DNA of 64,000 nt from Rhodococcus sp. OK302 (GTDB lineage Bacteria; Actinomycetota; Actinomycetes; Mycobacteriales; Mycobacteriaceae): positions 5,423,501-5,487,500 of the forward strand of contig NZ_NPJZ01000001.1 of NCBI RefSeq assembly GCF_002245895.1, given 5' to 3'. Shown one piece after another: positions 55,824 through 64,000 of this stretch. A program made the position numbers and the translations under genes. The notes beneath the pieces were generated by a model. The model was not told where the DNA came from. It saw only the letters and a list, made by a program, of their open reading frames with translations, and searched no databases. Position 1 is the stretch's first letter. Each line of letters starts with the position of its first letter.

Positions 55824-56996
55824 TCAGACGCCGAGTGCCTTCGACAGAGTCGGCCACGCCTTGTGGAAACGCTCACGCCAGTACGCCCACGAATGCGTGC
55901 CGTTGGGCTCGTAGTCGACAGTTGCCGCGATATCGAGATCCTGCAATCGCTGGTCGAACTCCTGCGTGCACTGATTAGTCACCGCTTCGATACCACCACC
56001 GACGACCAGACGCTCGAGAAGTTCAGGAGTCTGCGCCGTTTCGGCAAAGCCGGGCAATCCGTTGGCCGTCGAAACGTAGATCTCTTTGCCGCGCAGGTTT
56101 TCCGCGTTCAGGAGCGAGTCGTGTGCTTTCCACTCCGGCCCGCCGGGCTCGCCCCATACATTGTTGAGATCCCCACCGCGCGAAGTAACAGTCGCCTGGG
56201 TACTCGCCCGGCCCCACAGGTCCATCGTCGAATAGCAGCCACTGAAAACAGCGACTCCGCGATACATCTCCGGGTGACGGTGTGCAAGCATCATCGCGCC
56301 TTGTGCGCCCATCGAGTTGCCGGCAATGGCATTGATGCCGTTGGTATTGAATCGCGTATTGATCAACGGCGGCAGTTCCTGGGTGATGAAGGTTTCCCAC
56401 TTGTGCAGGCCCACCTTGGGATCCACGTTGTCCCAGTCCGTGTACAGGCCGGCCACGCCACCGTTGATCATCACAACGTTCACGTTCTTGTCTGCGAAGA
56501 ACGCCGGAGCGCCGCCAATTGTCATCCACCCGCTTGTATCCTCACCCGCGTCGACACCTTCGAGCATGTAGAGGGCCGGGCGCGGTACGGAAGCATCTTG
56601 TGGAAGCAGAATCTCGACGCCTACTTCGCGTCGCAATGCGGGCGACGCGACCGTCAGGCGCAGCGATTGCGCGCCAGTGACGTTCTCACCTTTGATCTCG
56701 GAGATTACGATGTCGTCGCGCAGGGTCGGAATCGGTCCCGGATCATTCTGGAATACCTCGGGCATCGCCGAGCCGAAATCAAAGCTCCCCATGGTCTCGA
56801 GGCTTCCCCCGACGCTCCCGAGGCTGCCGGAGTTCGCCAGGCTCCCTCCGACGCTCCCAACGCTCCCCAAGCTCCCGGTGCTCGGCTCAGCACCCGCGGC
56901 CGTTGCACCAACCACCTGCGTAGCCAGCGCGCACAGTGAAATTACCGTCACCCCCAGCTTGCCGATGCGTGTGGGTGTGGTCGACTTGATCTTCAA
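55824..56996 (-). CDS. Mycolyltransferase (antigen-85-type esterase), copy 4
   Basis: A 390-residue secreted mycolyltransferase starting at TTG 56996 with GGAG 6 bases upstream. Signal peptide KLGVTVISLCALATQVVGAT is identical to copy 2. The linker contains repeated LGSVGS/GGSL units. Nucleophile elbow GNSMGAQG; C-terminal NGTHSWAYWRERFHKAWP (His for Pro compared with the other copies). It is divergent from the SWIM-SNF2 helicase, sharing a 113-base promoter region. Confidence 0.93.
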   Translation of the reverse strand: MKIKSTTPTRIGKLGVTVISLCALATQVVGATAAGAEPSTGSLGSVGSVGGSLANSGSLGSVGGSLETMGSFDFGSAMPEVFQNDPGPIPTLRDDIVISEIKGENVTGAQSLRLTVASPALRREVGVEILLPQDASVPRPALYMLEGVDAGEDTSGWMTIGGAPAFFADKNVNVVMINGGVAGLYTDWDNVDPKVGLHKWETFITQELPPLINTRFNTNGINAIAGNSMGAQGAMMLAHRHPEMYRGVAVFSGCYSTMDLWGRASTQATVTSRGGDLNNVWGEPGGPEWKAHDSLLNAENLRGKEIYVSTANGLPGFAETAQTPELLERLVVGGGIEAVTNQCTQEFDQRLQDLDIAATVDYEPNGTHSWAYWRERFHKAWPTLSKALGV

Positions 56997-57109
56997 TTGG
57001 ACTCCAAACAGTAAAATGCGATCATTGGAACATACAGGTCAGTCGCCTCAAATTTTCGATATACGTCGCACGTCTCGAGGATGTCGGCACCTCGGATTAG
57101 TCTGGAGCG

Positions 57110-60100
57110 ATGCAACCGGCAGCAGCGACAGTCCTCGATTTGGACCAGATCCGTGCTGTCGTCGGTACAACGACGTTTGAGCGCGGCCTCACCTATTTCC
57201 GGCAAGGCGCGGTCCGCGAATTCGAGTGGAACCAAGCATCAGAGACCCTGGTCGGCGAGGTTTCGGGTACCAAGACCTACGTCACGACGGTCTTTCTCAC
57301 GCGCCGACCGCAGGGTGTAGTCACCATCCTCCGCGGCGTCTGCACCTGTCCGGTCCGTATGAATTGCAAGCATGTGGCCGCACTCGTCGTAGCCGGCGCG
57401 GCGCAGGCAGCACAACCAACAGCACCCGTGAACTGGGAAGATTCACTGCGCGCTCTCCTTCGAAGCGGTCCAGTCGAACATGCAGCGACTGATCTCGGCC
57501 TTCAATTCACACTTCGAACACGTGGCGAACGCCAACAACTACTCATCAAACCCGTCCAGCCCGGAGCCCGTGGTTGGATATCCGGCGGGCTGGCCTGGAA
57601 CAAGCTCGGCACTGCGTACCAGCATCCGGCTCGACAAATCCGGATCCTGCACGACATCCACCTGCTGTTCAACGGCGGATCAGTCTATCGGCACCAGACC
57701 GCCACCGATTTTGATCTGGCAGACTTCCCCAGCCCCGGACTCTGGACATTGCTCGACGAAGCCCGCAGTGCCGGCATTCCCCTGATGCACTCCGATCCAA
57801 GACTCGGGCTCGTCACGCTCGAGCGCAGTGCGCAACTATCCATCGACGTGACAACCGGCCCCGACGACGGACTGAGCATCGCGCCAAGCGTCCACATCGC
57901 CACTGATGCCGAGACACCGAATTCGACGCCATCGACCTGGGGACTCATCGGTCCCACTGCGCACGGGGTGTTCACTGCAGATCCCGACGGCACTATCCGG
58001 CTGGCCCCACTCAGCGATCCCGTCACGCCGGAGCTCCAGGAATTCTTCAACGCGCGCAACACTATTGACGTACCCGCGGAGCACCGCGACACATTCACAT
58101 CGCGCTACGCCGTCAACCTCAGTGAGCTCGCAGATATCGTCTCCTCCGACAACTCGTATGTTGCGCCTGCCGTCACCGGACCCGTTCTGCATCTACAGGC
58201 CCGCTTCAGCGATGATCATCTCGTCGACCTGCAGTGGGAGTGGCATTACACCGTGGGCACCGAGTACTTTTCAGTAGGCGTGGAGGCACACCACAGCACC
58301 GTCGACTGCCGCTCACACAACAACGAACAGAGCATCCTCGATACGGTGCTCCCCCTGCTCACACCGACCGGCAACCCACCGAGTTCACAGAAATTGAGCG
58401 ACGGACCGTTGACCGGCCTGGACACCATGCGATTCGCTCTCGACGTCCTCCCTCTACTACTCGATCACCCGGACACCGAGGTCTCCGTCATCGGGTCGCC
58501 GGCAAACTACCGAGCTACCGACGATTCACTCGTTATCGGACTATCCACTTCTTCGTCGTCGGACAACGTCAGTTCCGACTGGTTCGACCTCGCCGTCACC
58601 GTCAACGCCGACGGCCAGGAAGTGCATTTCGCCGACATCTTCGCCGCACTCAGTCACGGCGACACCGAACTCCTACTCGCCGACGGTGCATACTTCAGCC
58701 TCGACAAACCCGAACTCCGTGAACTCCAGCGCCTCATTGCCGAGGCTCGCTCGCTCCTCGACCGACCCAACGGGCCGCTCAAAATCAGCAAGTTCCAGGC
58801 CGGACTCTGGGACGATCTCACGTCATTGGGAATCATCGAACATCAAGCAGCGCAATGGAAAGAGCAAGTGGGCGGACTTCTCGCTCACCCCACCATCGAG
58901 CAAGTCGACGTCCCCGATACCCTGCACGCCACACTCCGTCCTTACCAGGTCGACGGGTACCGCTGGCTCAACTTCTTGCGAAAGCACGGCCTCGGCGGAA
59001 TCCTCGCCGACGACATGGGACTCGGCAAAACACTGCAAACACTGGCGATGATTGCCGCTGCACGCCAAAAGGATCCGACGGCACCGCCATTTCTGATCGT
59101 TGCACCGACCAGCGTTGTGTCCAACTGGAAATCCGAAATCGCAAGATTCACACCGGAACTCGCAACCGCTGTAATTGCCGGAACCCTCAAACGACGGAAT
59201 ATCGATCTCACCGACGTCATTGACGGCGCCGACATCGTGCTCACCTCGTACACGTTGCTTCGACTCGACGCCGAATCCTATTCCGCAAACAGTTGGTCCG
59301 GCCTCATCCTCGACGAGGCCCAGTTTGCAAAGAACCATAAATCCAAAGTCCACCAGTGCGCCCGAAACCTCGAAACACCGTTCAAGCTCGCAATCACCGG
59401 AACCCCGATGGAAAACAACCTGACGGAACTCTGGTCACTACTCTCGATCACTGCTCCCGGACTCTTTCCGAATGCGGCGCAATTCACCGAACAATACCGT
59501 CGGCCCATTGAAAATGACGGTGACACAGAGCGTTTGGAACAATTGCGCCGACGCGTCAAGCCCTTGATGATCCGACGAACCAAAGAACAGGTAGTTCACG
59601 ATCTTCCGGCCAAGCAAGAGCAAGTGCTCGAGATCGAACTCCACCCCAAACACCGCACGCTCTACGACACCCACCTCCAACGTGAACGCCAGAAGATATT
59701 GGGACTACTGACCGACGTCGACAAGAATCGATTCACGATCCTTGCATCCCTCACACTCTTACGTCAGCTCAGCCTGGACGCTTCGCTGATCGACGACAAA
59801 CACACCGCCATCCCGTCGGCAAAGGTCGACGCGCTTGTCGAGCAATTGGACGACGTCATCGCCGGCGGGCACCGAGCTCTGATTTTCAGTCAATTCACCG
59901 GATTTCTCTCGTCCGTTCGCACACGACTCGACGCCGAGAACATTCGCTACTGCTACCTCGACGGCAGTACCCGCAATCGCGGAGAAGTATTGGACGACTT
60001 CAAGACCGGCACTGCGCCAGTATTTTTGATCAGCCTCAAAGCTGGTGGCTTCGGTCTCAATCTCACCGAAGCCGACTACTGCTTCATTCTCGACCCCTGG

Positions 60101-60319
60101 TGGAATCCTGCTACCGAAGCTCAAGCTGTGGACCGCGCCCATCGAATCGGCCAAACCCGGAACGTCATGGTGTACAGACTCATCGCCAAAGACACGATCG
60201 AAGACAAGGTCATGACACTCAAAGCCAAGAAGTCTGCGTTGTTCTCGAGCGTCATGGACTCCGACGAGTTGCTCAGCTCCACACTCGGAGCCGACGACAT
60301 CCGCGCACTGTTCGACTGA
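57110..60319 (+). CDS. SWIM zinc-finger SNF2-family helicase
   Basis: A 1069-residue protein. A SWIM zinc finger near the N-terminus (C78-x-C80, C86-x-H88 in CTCPVRMNCKH) precedes a long middle region and a C-terminal SNF2 ATPase. Motif I ADDMGLGKT (about 630), motif II LDEAQF (DEAQ, about 733), motif III ITGTPMEN, and motifs V-VI GGFGLNLTEADY and QAVDRAHRIGQ are all intact. Such proteins translocate on DNA and remodel protein-DNA complexes, perhaps in repair. ATG 57110 is the first good start. It is divergent from mycolyltransferase 4. A broken partial copy lies at 54285-54470. Confidence 0.93.
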   Translation: MQPAAATVLDLDQIRAVVGTTTFERGLTYFRQGAVREFEWNQASETLVGEVSGTKTYVTTVFLTRRPQGVVTILRGVCTCPVRMNCKHVAALVVAGAAQAAQPTAPVNWEDSLRALLRSGPVEHAATDLGLQFTLRTRGERQQLLIKPVQPGARGWISGGLAWNKLGTAYQHPARQIRILHDIHLLFNGGSVYRHQTATDFDLADFPSPGLWTLLDEARSAGIPLMHSDPRLGLVTLERSAQLSIDVTTGPDDGLSIAPSVHIATDAETPNSTPSTWGLIGPTAHGVFTADPDGTIRLAPLSDPVTPELQEFFNARNTIDVPAEHRDTFTSRYAVNLSELADIVSSDNSYVAPAVTGPVLHLQARFSDDHLVDLQWEWHYTVGTEYFSVGVEAHHSTVDCRSHNNEQSILDTVLPLLTPTGNPPSSQKLSDGPLTGLDTMRFALDVLPLLLDHPDTEVSVIGSPANYRATDDSLVIGLSTSSSSDNVSSDWFDLAVTVNADGQEVHFADIFAALSHGDTELLLADGAYFSLDKPELRELQRLIAEARSLLDRPNGPLKISKFQAGLWDDLTSLGIIEHQAAQWKEQVGGLLAHPTIEQVDVPDTLHATLRPYQVDGYRWLNFLRKHGLGGILADDMGLGKTLQTLAMIAAARQKDPTAPPFLIVAPTSVVSNWKSEIARFTPELATAVIAGTLKRRNIDLTDVIDGADIVLTSYTLLRLDAESYSANSWSGLILDEAQFAKNHKSKVHQCARNLETPFKLAITGTPMENNLTELWSLLSITAPGLFPNAAQFTEQYRRPIENDGDTERLEQLRRRVKPLMIRRTKEQVVHDLPAKQEQVLEIELHPKHRTLYDTHLQRERQKILGLLTDVDKNRFTILASLTLLRQLSLDASLIDDKHTAIPSAKVDALVEQLDDVIAGGHRALIFSQFTGFLSSVRTRLDAENIRYCYLDGSTRNRGEVLDDFKTGTAPVFLISLKAGGFGLNLTEADYCFILDPWWNPATEAQAVDRAHRIGQTRNVMVYRLIAKDTIEDKVMTLKAKKSALFSSVMDSDELLSSTLGADDIRALFD

Positions 60320-60444
60320 AAAGCAACACAACACCTCAACACCGAGCACCCCGCAATCGTGGGTAGCGGTATGGTGAATCAGGAACGGACAATACAGAAC
60401 TCACGAATGTGGAAAACCACCACACTCGAACGAGAGGAACCTGA

Positions 60445-61020
60445 ATGGGCGTCACACTTGCCAAGGGCGGCAACGTATCTCTGTCGAAGGCAGCACCCAA
60501 CCTGACCAAGATCTCGGTCGGCCTCGGATGGGACGCAAGAAGTACCAGCGGCGCTGACTTCGACCTCGACGCCAGCGCTTTGGTCACCGGCCCCGAACGC
60601 AAGGTACTTTCGGACCTTCACTTCGTGTTCTACAACAACCTCCGCTCTCCGGACGGTTCCATCGAACACACCGGAGACAACCTCACCGGAGATGGTGACG
60701 GTGACGACGAGGTAATCAACGTCGACCTTTCCGCCGTGCCTCCCAACGTCACCAACATCTTCTTCCCGGTATCGATTCACGACGCCGACGCTCGACTCCA
60801 GTCATTCGGTCAGGTCACCAATGCCTACATTCGCGTCGTCGACCTTTCCACCGGATCTGAACTCGCACGCTACGACCTCTCCGAAGATGCCTCCACGGAA
60901 ACCGCGATGATCTTCGGTGAGCTGTACCGCCACAACGCCGAATGGAAGTTCCGGGCAATCGGCCAAGGATACGCGTCCGGTCTCGCCGGTATCGCCCGCG
61001 ATTACGGCGTCAATATCTGA
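60445..61020 (+). CDS. TerD-family stress/tellurite resistance protein
   Basis: A 191-residue stand-alone TerD protein. Typical features: N-terminal [20 protein letters not shown], calcium-binding acidic loop [23 protein letters not shown], a second acidic stretch [14 protein letters not shown] and the close [19 protein letters not shown]. TerD proteins bind calcium and belong to Ter stress-response complexes. ATG 60445 has GAGAGGAA upstream. It lies 125 bases after the SNF2 helicase on the same strand and ends at a strong terminator. Together with TerD domains at 8768-10699 and 29088-30452 it makes three in this window. Confidence 0.93.
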   Translation: MGVTLAKGGNVSLSKAAPNLTKISVGLGWDARSTSGADFDLDASALVTGPERKVLSDLHFVFYNNLRSPDGSIEHTGDNLTGDGDGDDEVINVDLSAVPPNVTNIFFPVSIHDADARLQSFGQVTNAYIRVVDLSTGSELARYDLSEDASTETAMIFGELYRHNAEWKFRAIGQGYASGLAGIARDYGVNI

Positions 61021-61033
61021 TCTATCCAGAAGC

Positions 61034-61082
61034 AATGGGGTTCGGGCCGAAGTTCGAAGTCGGCCCGGGCCCCATTTTTTCT
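61034..61082. terminator. Terminator between the TerD and pRiA4b-like genes
   Basis: AATGGGG-TT-CGGGCCGA pairs with TCGGCCCG-GG-CCCCATT (15 paired bases with one internal mismatch) around a 9-base loop, followed by a run of T. A classical intrinsic terminator for the TerD gene; it may also work for the convergent gene. Confidence 0.85.
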
Positions 61083-62514
61083 AACGTTGCAGGACTGCCC
61101 GCGCAAGATCGACTGCCCACGGCATATCCTGCGTCGAGCCGATTCTCAAGAGATCCTGACCGATCGCTCCGATCAGATCGAGAACCTCCACTGTGGTGTG
61201 GGCACGCTTCACCGGTACCACCGCTTCCGACGTCAGAACAACCGATGCTCGGATCTGTGACAGAGAGCCCGCAACAAGATGGTGGCGATCCGACGGGTCC
61301 AACCCCGCCGCCACCGAAAGAAGGATCAGAAGCTCGACTGCCCGCGTACTTCCGTGGGGCGCGACAGGAACCCGCGTGACGATGCAATCCCACAGCACCT
61401 CGGCATCCTCCGACGCCGAGCGTCCCCGACGGGTCAATACGATCTTGCCCTTGAGCTTTCTCGCCAGACCCCAACCGCGGAGAAGGACGAACAACCGCCT
61501 GGCCTTGGGCAAATTGACTGGCCCGAGTTCCGGCTGATCCAGCACAGCGTCGACCGTCGAGTCGAAAGTCGCCACATCGATTCCCTCGGCGCCGATCAAG
61601 GTCAACAGCATCTGAAGTCGAGCACCTGCCTCGACGCGAACCTCGTTCGAGATCTCGGACGTATCGTCGATACAGGCTATTTCGAAGACATCGTGCAACT
61701 CGGGCACACTTGCCGGCGCAAGCAATTCAAAAAGGTCACGAATGTCGAAGTTGCGAGGGAACGAAGCTACAACTGACTCGGTCTTCGCCGTTCCAACACA
61801 ACGCGATAGTCGATCATTGACCTCGTCGAGGTCAAAATTCTCGGGGTCGAAATCGGTCTGGGCCCATTCCAAGGTCCACTCACGCGATCGCAGTTCCTCG
61901 GAAACAAGCACTCCGAGCAATTGCTCGTATTCCTCGGGGCCAACGCATGCTTCCGGCGGACACGCACCGACTCCCTCGACGCAGATCGCAGAAACGTCGA
62001 TATCGCAGTCGTCGACCGCATCCAGTATCAAAGTATGCCGCCAGCTCCCCAAACGACCGTAGCGATACTGAATCTTGTCTCCGGGCAAGACCAGAATTTC
62101 GTCCAAGCGGATTTCGTTTTCAGCGACAGCGATCTGCCCCGCACCACGACGATCGGAAACTCGGTGAAGGGGCACGTACTCCTCGAAGTCTCCGGGGAAA
62201 CGTGTGCCGGCCTTTCTCCATGTATGTCCGTGCATATCGCGCCAACCCATGGTGCGCTGAACGAGGGAATGGAGATGGTCCAGCGTGACATCGGAATTTA
62301 CGATAATGCGACGCGATACCTGCGTGGATATGCCATCAAGCTGGAGTGAGATCCGATAACTCACCGATAACGAACGCCTCTTTGCTCGAAGCGAGCAGCC
62401 GAATGGATATTCCGGCGCACCGTCACCATGATCGGCTGCATTGCCTTCCTGCACATTCAGTTCTTCCGGTACAAGTCGCAGATGCGATGCGCCGGAGTCA
62501 CGGAAGCCAACCAT
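61081..62514 (-). CDS. Plasmid pRiA4b ORF-3-like protein
   Basis: A protein of up to 477 residues. The N-terminal part (SYRISLQLDGISTQVSRRII, TLDHLHSLVQRTMGWRDMHG, GDKIQYRYGRLGSWRHTLIL) is the pRiA4b ORF-3 domain, including the IQYRYG...W-type ending seen in that family and a short Cys-containing loop (CVEGVGACPPEACVGPEEY). The C-terminal about 250 residues are helical and may be winged-helix-like. The start is uncertain: ATG 62514 lacks a good ribosome site, whereas GTG 62364 has AAAGAGG upstream and begins just before the domain. Function unknown. Confidence 0.8.
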   Translation of the reverse strand: MVGFRDSGASHLRLVPEELNVQEGNAADHGDGAPEYPFGCSLRAKRRSLSVSYRISLQLDGISTQVSRRIIVNSDVTLDHLHSLVQRTMGWRDMHGHTWRKAGTRFPGDFEEYVPLHRVSDRRGAGQIAVAENEIRLDEILVLPGDKIQYRYGRLGSWRHTLILDAVDDCDIDVSAICVEGVGACPPEACVGPEEYEQLLGVLVSEELRSREWTLEWAQTDFDPENFDLDEVNDRLSRCVGTAKTESVVASFPRNFDIRDLFELLAPASVPELHDVFEIACIDDTSEISNEVRVEAGARLQMLLTLIGAEGIDVATFDSTVDAVLDQPELGPVNLPKARRLFVLLRGWGLARKLKGKIVLTRRGRSASEDAEVLWDCIVTRVPVAPHGSTRAVELLILLSVAAGLDPSDRHHLVAGSLSQIRASVVLTSEAVVPVKRAHTTVEVLDLIGAIGQDLLRIGSTQDMPWAVDLARAVLQR

Positions 62515-62598
62515 AGGTGTCCACTATGCCATGGATTGCCGACAATCCCGGGGTATCTTTCCCTGGCCGGTATTTCATATCCACCCTGGCATCGAGCG

Positions 62599-62677
62599 GG
62601 TGATACGTTCACCCACCCGCCGCATCGCGTGAACGTATCACCACCACTGTCGAACCCCGGCAGCGATACGTTCACCC
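62599..62677. repeat. GATACGTTCAC palindromic repeat cluster
   Basis: GGTGATACGTTCAC (62599-62612) and its inverse GTGAACGTATCACC (62629-62642) form a 14-bp stem, and a third copy CGATACGTTCACCC lies at about 62664-62677. The cluster sits between the rRNA operon end and the pRiA4b-like gene. It could be a dispersed repeat or a regulator site. Confidence 0.6.
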
Positions 62678-62714
62678 GACAAGCCCCCGGCAAACTACCG
62701 TTCCCGGAACACGA

Positions 62715-62745
62715 AAAAACCCCCAACCACGAATGGTTGGGGGCT
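62715..62745 (-). terminator. rRNA operon terminator
   Basis: On the minus strand CCCCCAACCA-TTCG-TGGTTGGGGG is followed by TTTTTT: a 10-bp stem with a stable TTCG tetraloop, about 16 bases after the 5S gene. Confidence 0.92.
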
Positions 62746-62761
62746 TGATCGTAAATTGTGT

Positions 62762-62878
62762 TCGGCGGTGTCCTACTCTCCCACACCCTGTCGAGTGCAG
62801 TACCATCGGCGCTGAAGGGCTTAGCTTCCGGGTTCGGAATGGGACCGGGCGTTTCCCCTTCGCTATGACCGCCGTAAC
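62762..62878 (-). rRNA. rrf: 5S ribosomal RNA
   Basis: The minus strand reads GTTACGGCGGTCATAGCGAA to ...GAGAGTAGGACACCGCCGAA, with complementary ends and the internal CCCGGTCCCATTCCGAACCC typical of actinobacterial 5S rRNA, about 117 nucleotides. It follows the 23S gene and precedes the rRNA terminator. Confidence 0.95.
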
Positions 62879-63019
62879 TCTATGAAACTGTCACAGTAAC
62901 CAACCCTGAACCAGATCCTCCACACACCCACCAACCCGCAAGGGCTGATCGATGATGGATGATCGAAATCAAGGTATCTGTGTGTTGTTTCAGATACCGC
63001 ACAGTGGACGCGTAGCTTC
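62879..63019 (-). other. 23S-5S spacer
   Basis: About 140 bases with no gene. GGTATCTG and CAGATACC (near 62973-62999) pair around TGTGTTGTTT and probably form part of the rRNA processing stem. Confidence 0.6.

Positions 63020-64000
<981 letters not shown>

Larger units (their letters stand above)
55760..57250 (-). repeat. Segmental duplicate B (hairpin + mycolyltransferase 4 + intact helicase 5' end)
   Basis: Partner of the block at 52961-54420. Here the helicase start is intact, so this block probably preserves the ancestral arrangement and the other is the decayed copy. Boundaries by eye. Confidence 0.7.

Overview
The window looks like chromosomal DNA of a mycolic-acid actinobacterium, most likely Rhodococcus. 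It encodes four antigen-85-type mycolyltransferases, most genes are GC-rich, several starts are GTG or TTG, and actinobacterial-type 5S and 23S rRNA genes lie at the right edge. The genus is an inference from gene content; no database search was done.

Layout. (1) 1-7276, plus strand: a visibly more A/T-rich, tightly overlapped defence cassette. It encodes a Z1-domain protein (cut by the window edge and frameshifted), a DUF4420 PD-(D/E)XK nuclease, a GHKL (MORC/MutL-like) ATPase, two accessory proteins and a C5 cytosine methyltransferase. A decayed superfamily 2 helicase follows (about 7800-8792). (2) 8768-15457: an exonuclease-BRCT-TerD fusion, a lipoprotein, a metallo-beta-lactamase-fold hydrolase, a universal stress protein and an APC amino-acid permease. 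(3) 15605-23587: a racemase fused to a partial arginase-like domain, then a TauD dioxygenase with a complete oligopeptide-type ABC importer. (4) 23965-24627: two small genes.

(5) 24686-47229, minus strand: the most remarkable region, about 22.5 kb with 13 nearly contiguous genes, many overlapping by 1 to 4 bases. Read from its promoter end they are: a Pro/Gly-rich membrane protein, a secreted and membrane-anchored vWA protein, a tubulin-like GTPase, a two-TM protein, a beta-rich protein, a GAP1 protein, a vWA-like protein, a zinc-ribbon GTPase, a GAP1-middle/TerD fusion, a small membrane protein, a DUF4407 membrane protein, a short protein and a degenerate kinase. GTPase, GAP1, vWA and TerD parts together resemble computationally predicted NTP-dependent conflict/stress systems. 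The added tubulin-like protein and surface vWA protein suggest a membrane-spanning machine. The genes are probably co-expressed, but function is unknown.

(6) 47584-51710: a Stealth-type phosphotransferase, a metallophosphoesterase and a dicarboxylate/cation symporter. (7) 51786-60319: four tandem mycolyltransferase genes and a SWIM-SNF2 helicase; segmental duplication has left a broken copy of the helicase 5' end between two mycolyltransferases. (8) 60445-64000: a TerD protein, a pRiA4b ORF-3-like protein, and the 3' end of an rRNA operon (23S partial, 5S, terminator) on the minus strand.
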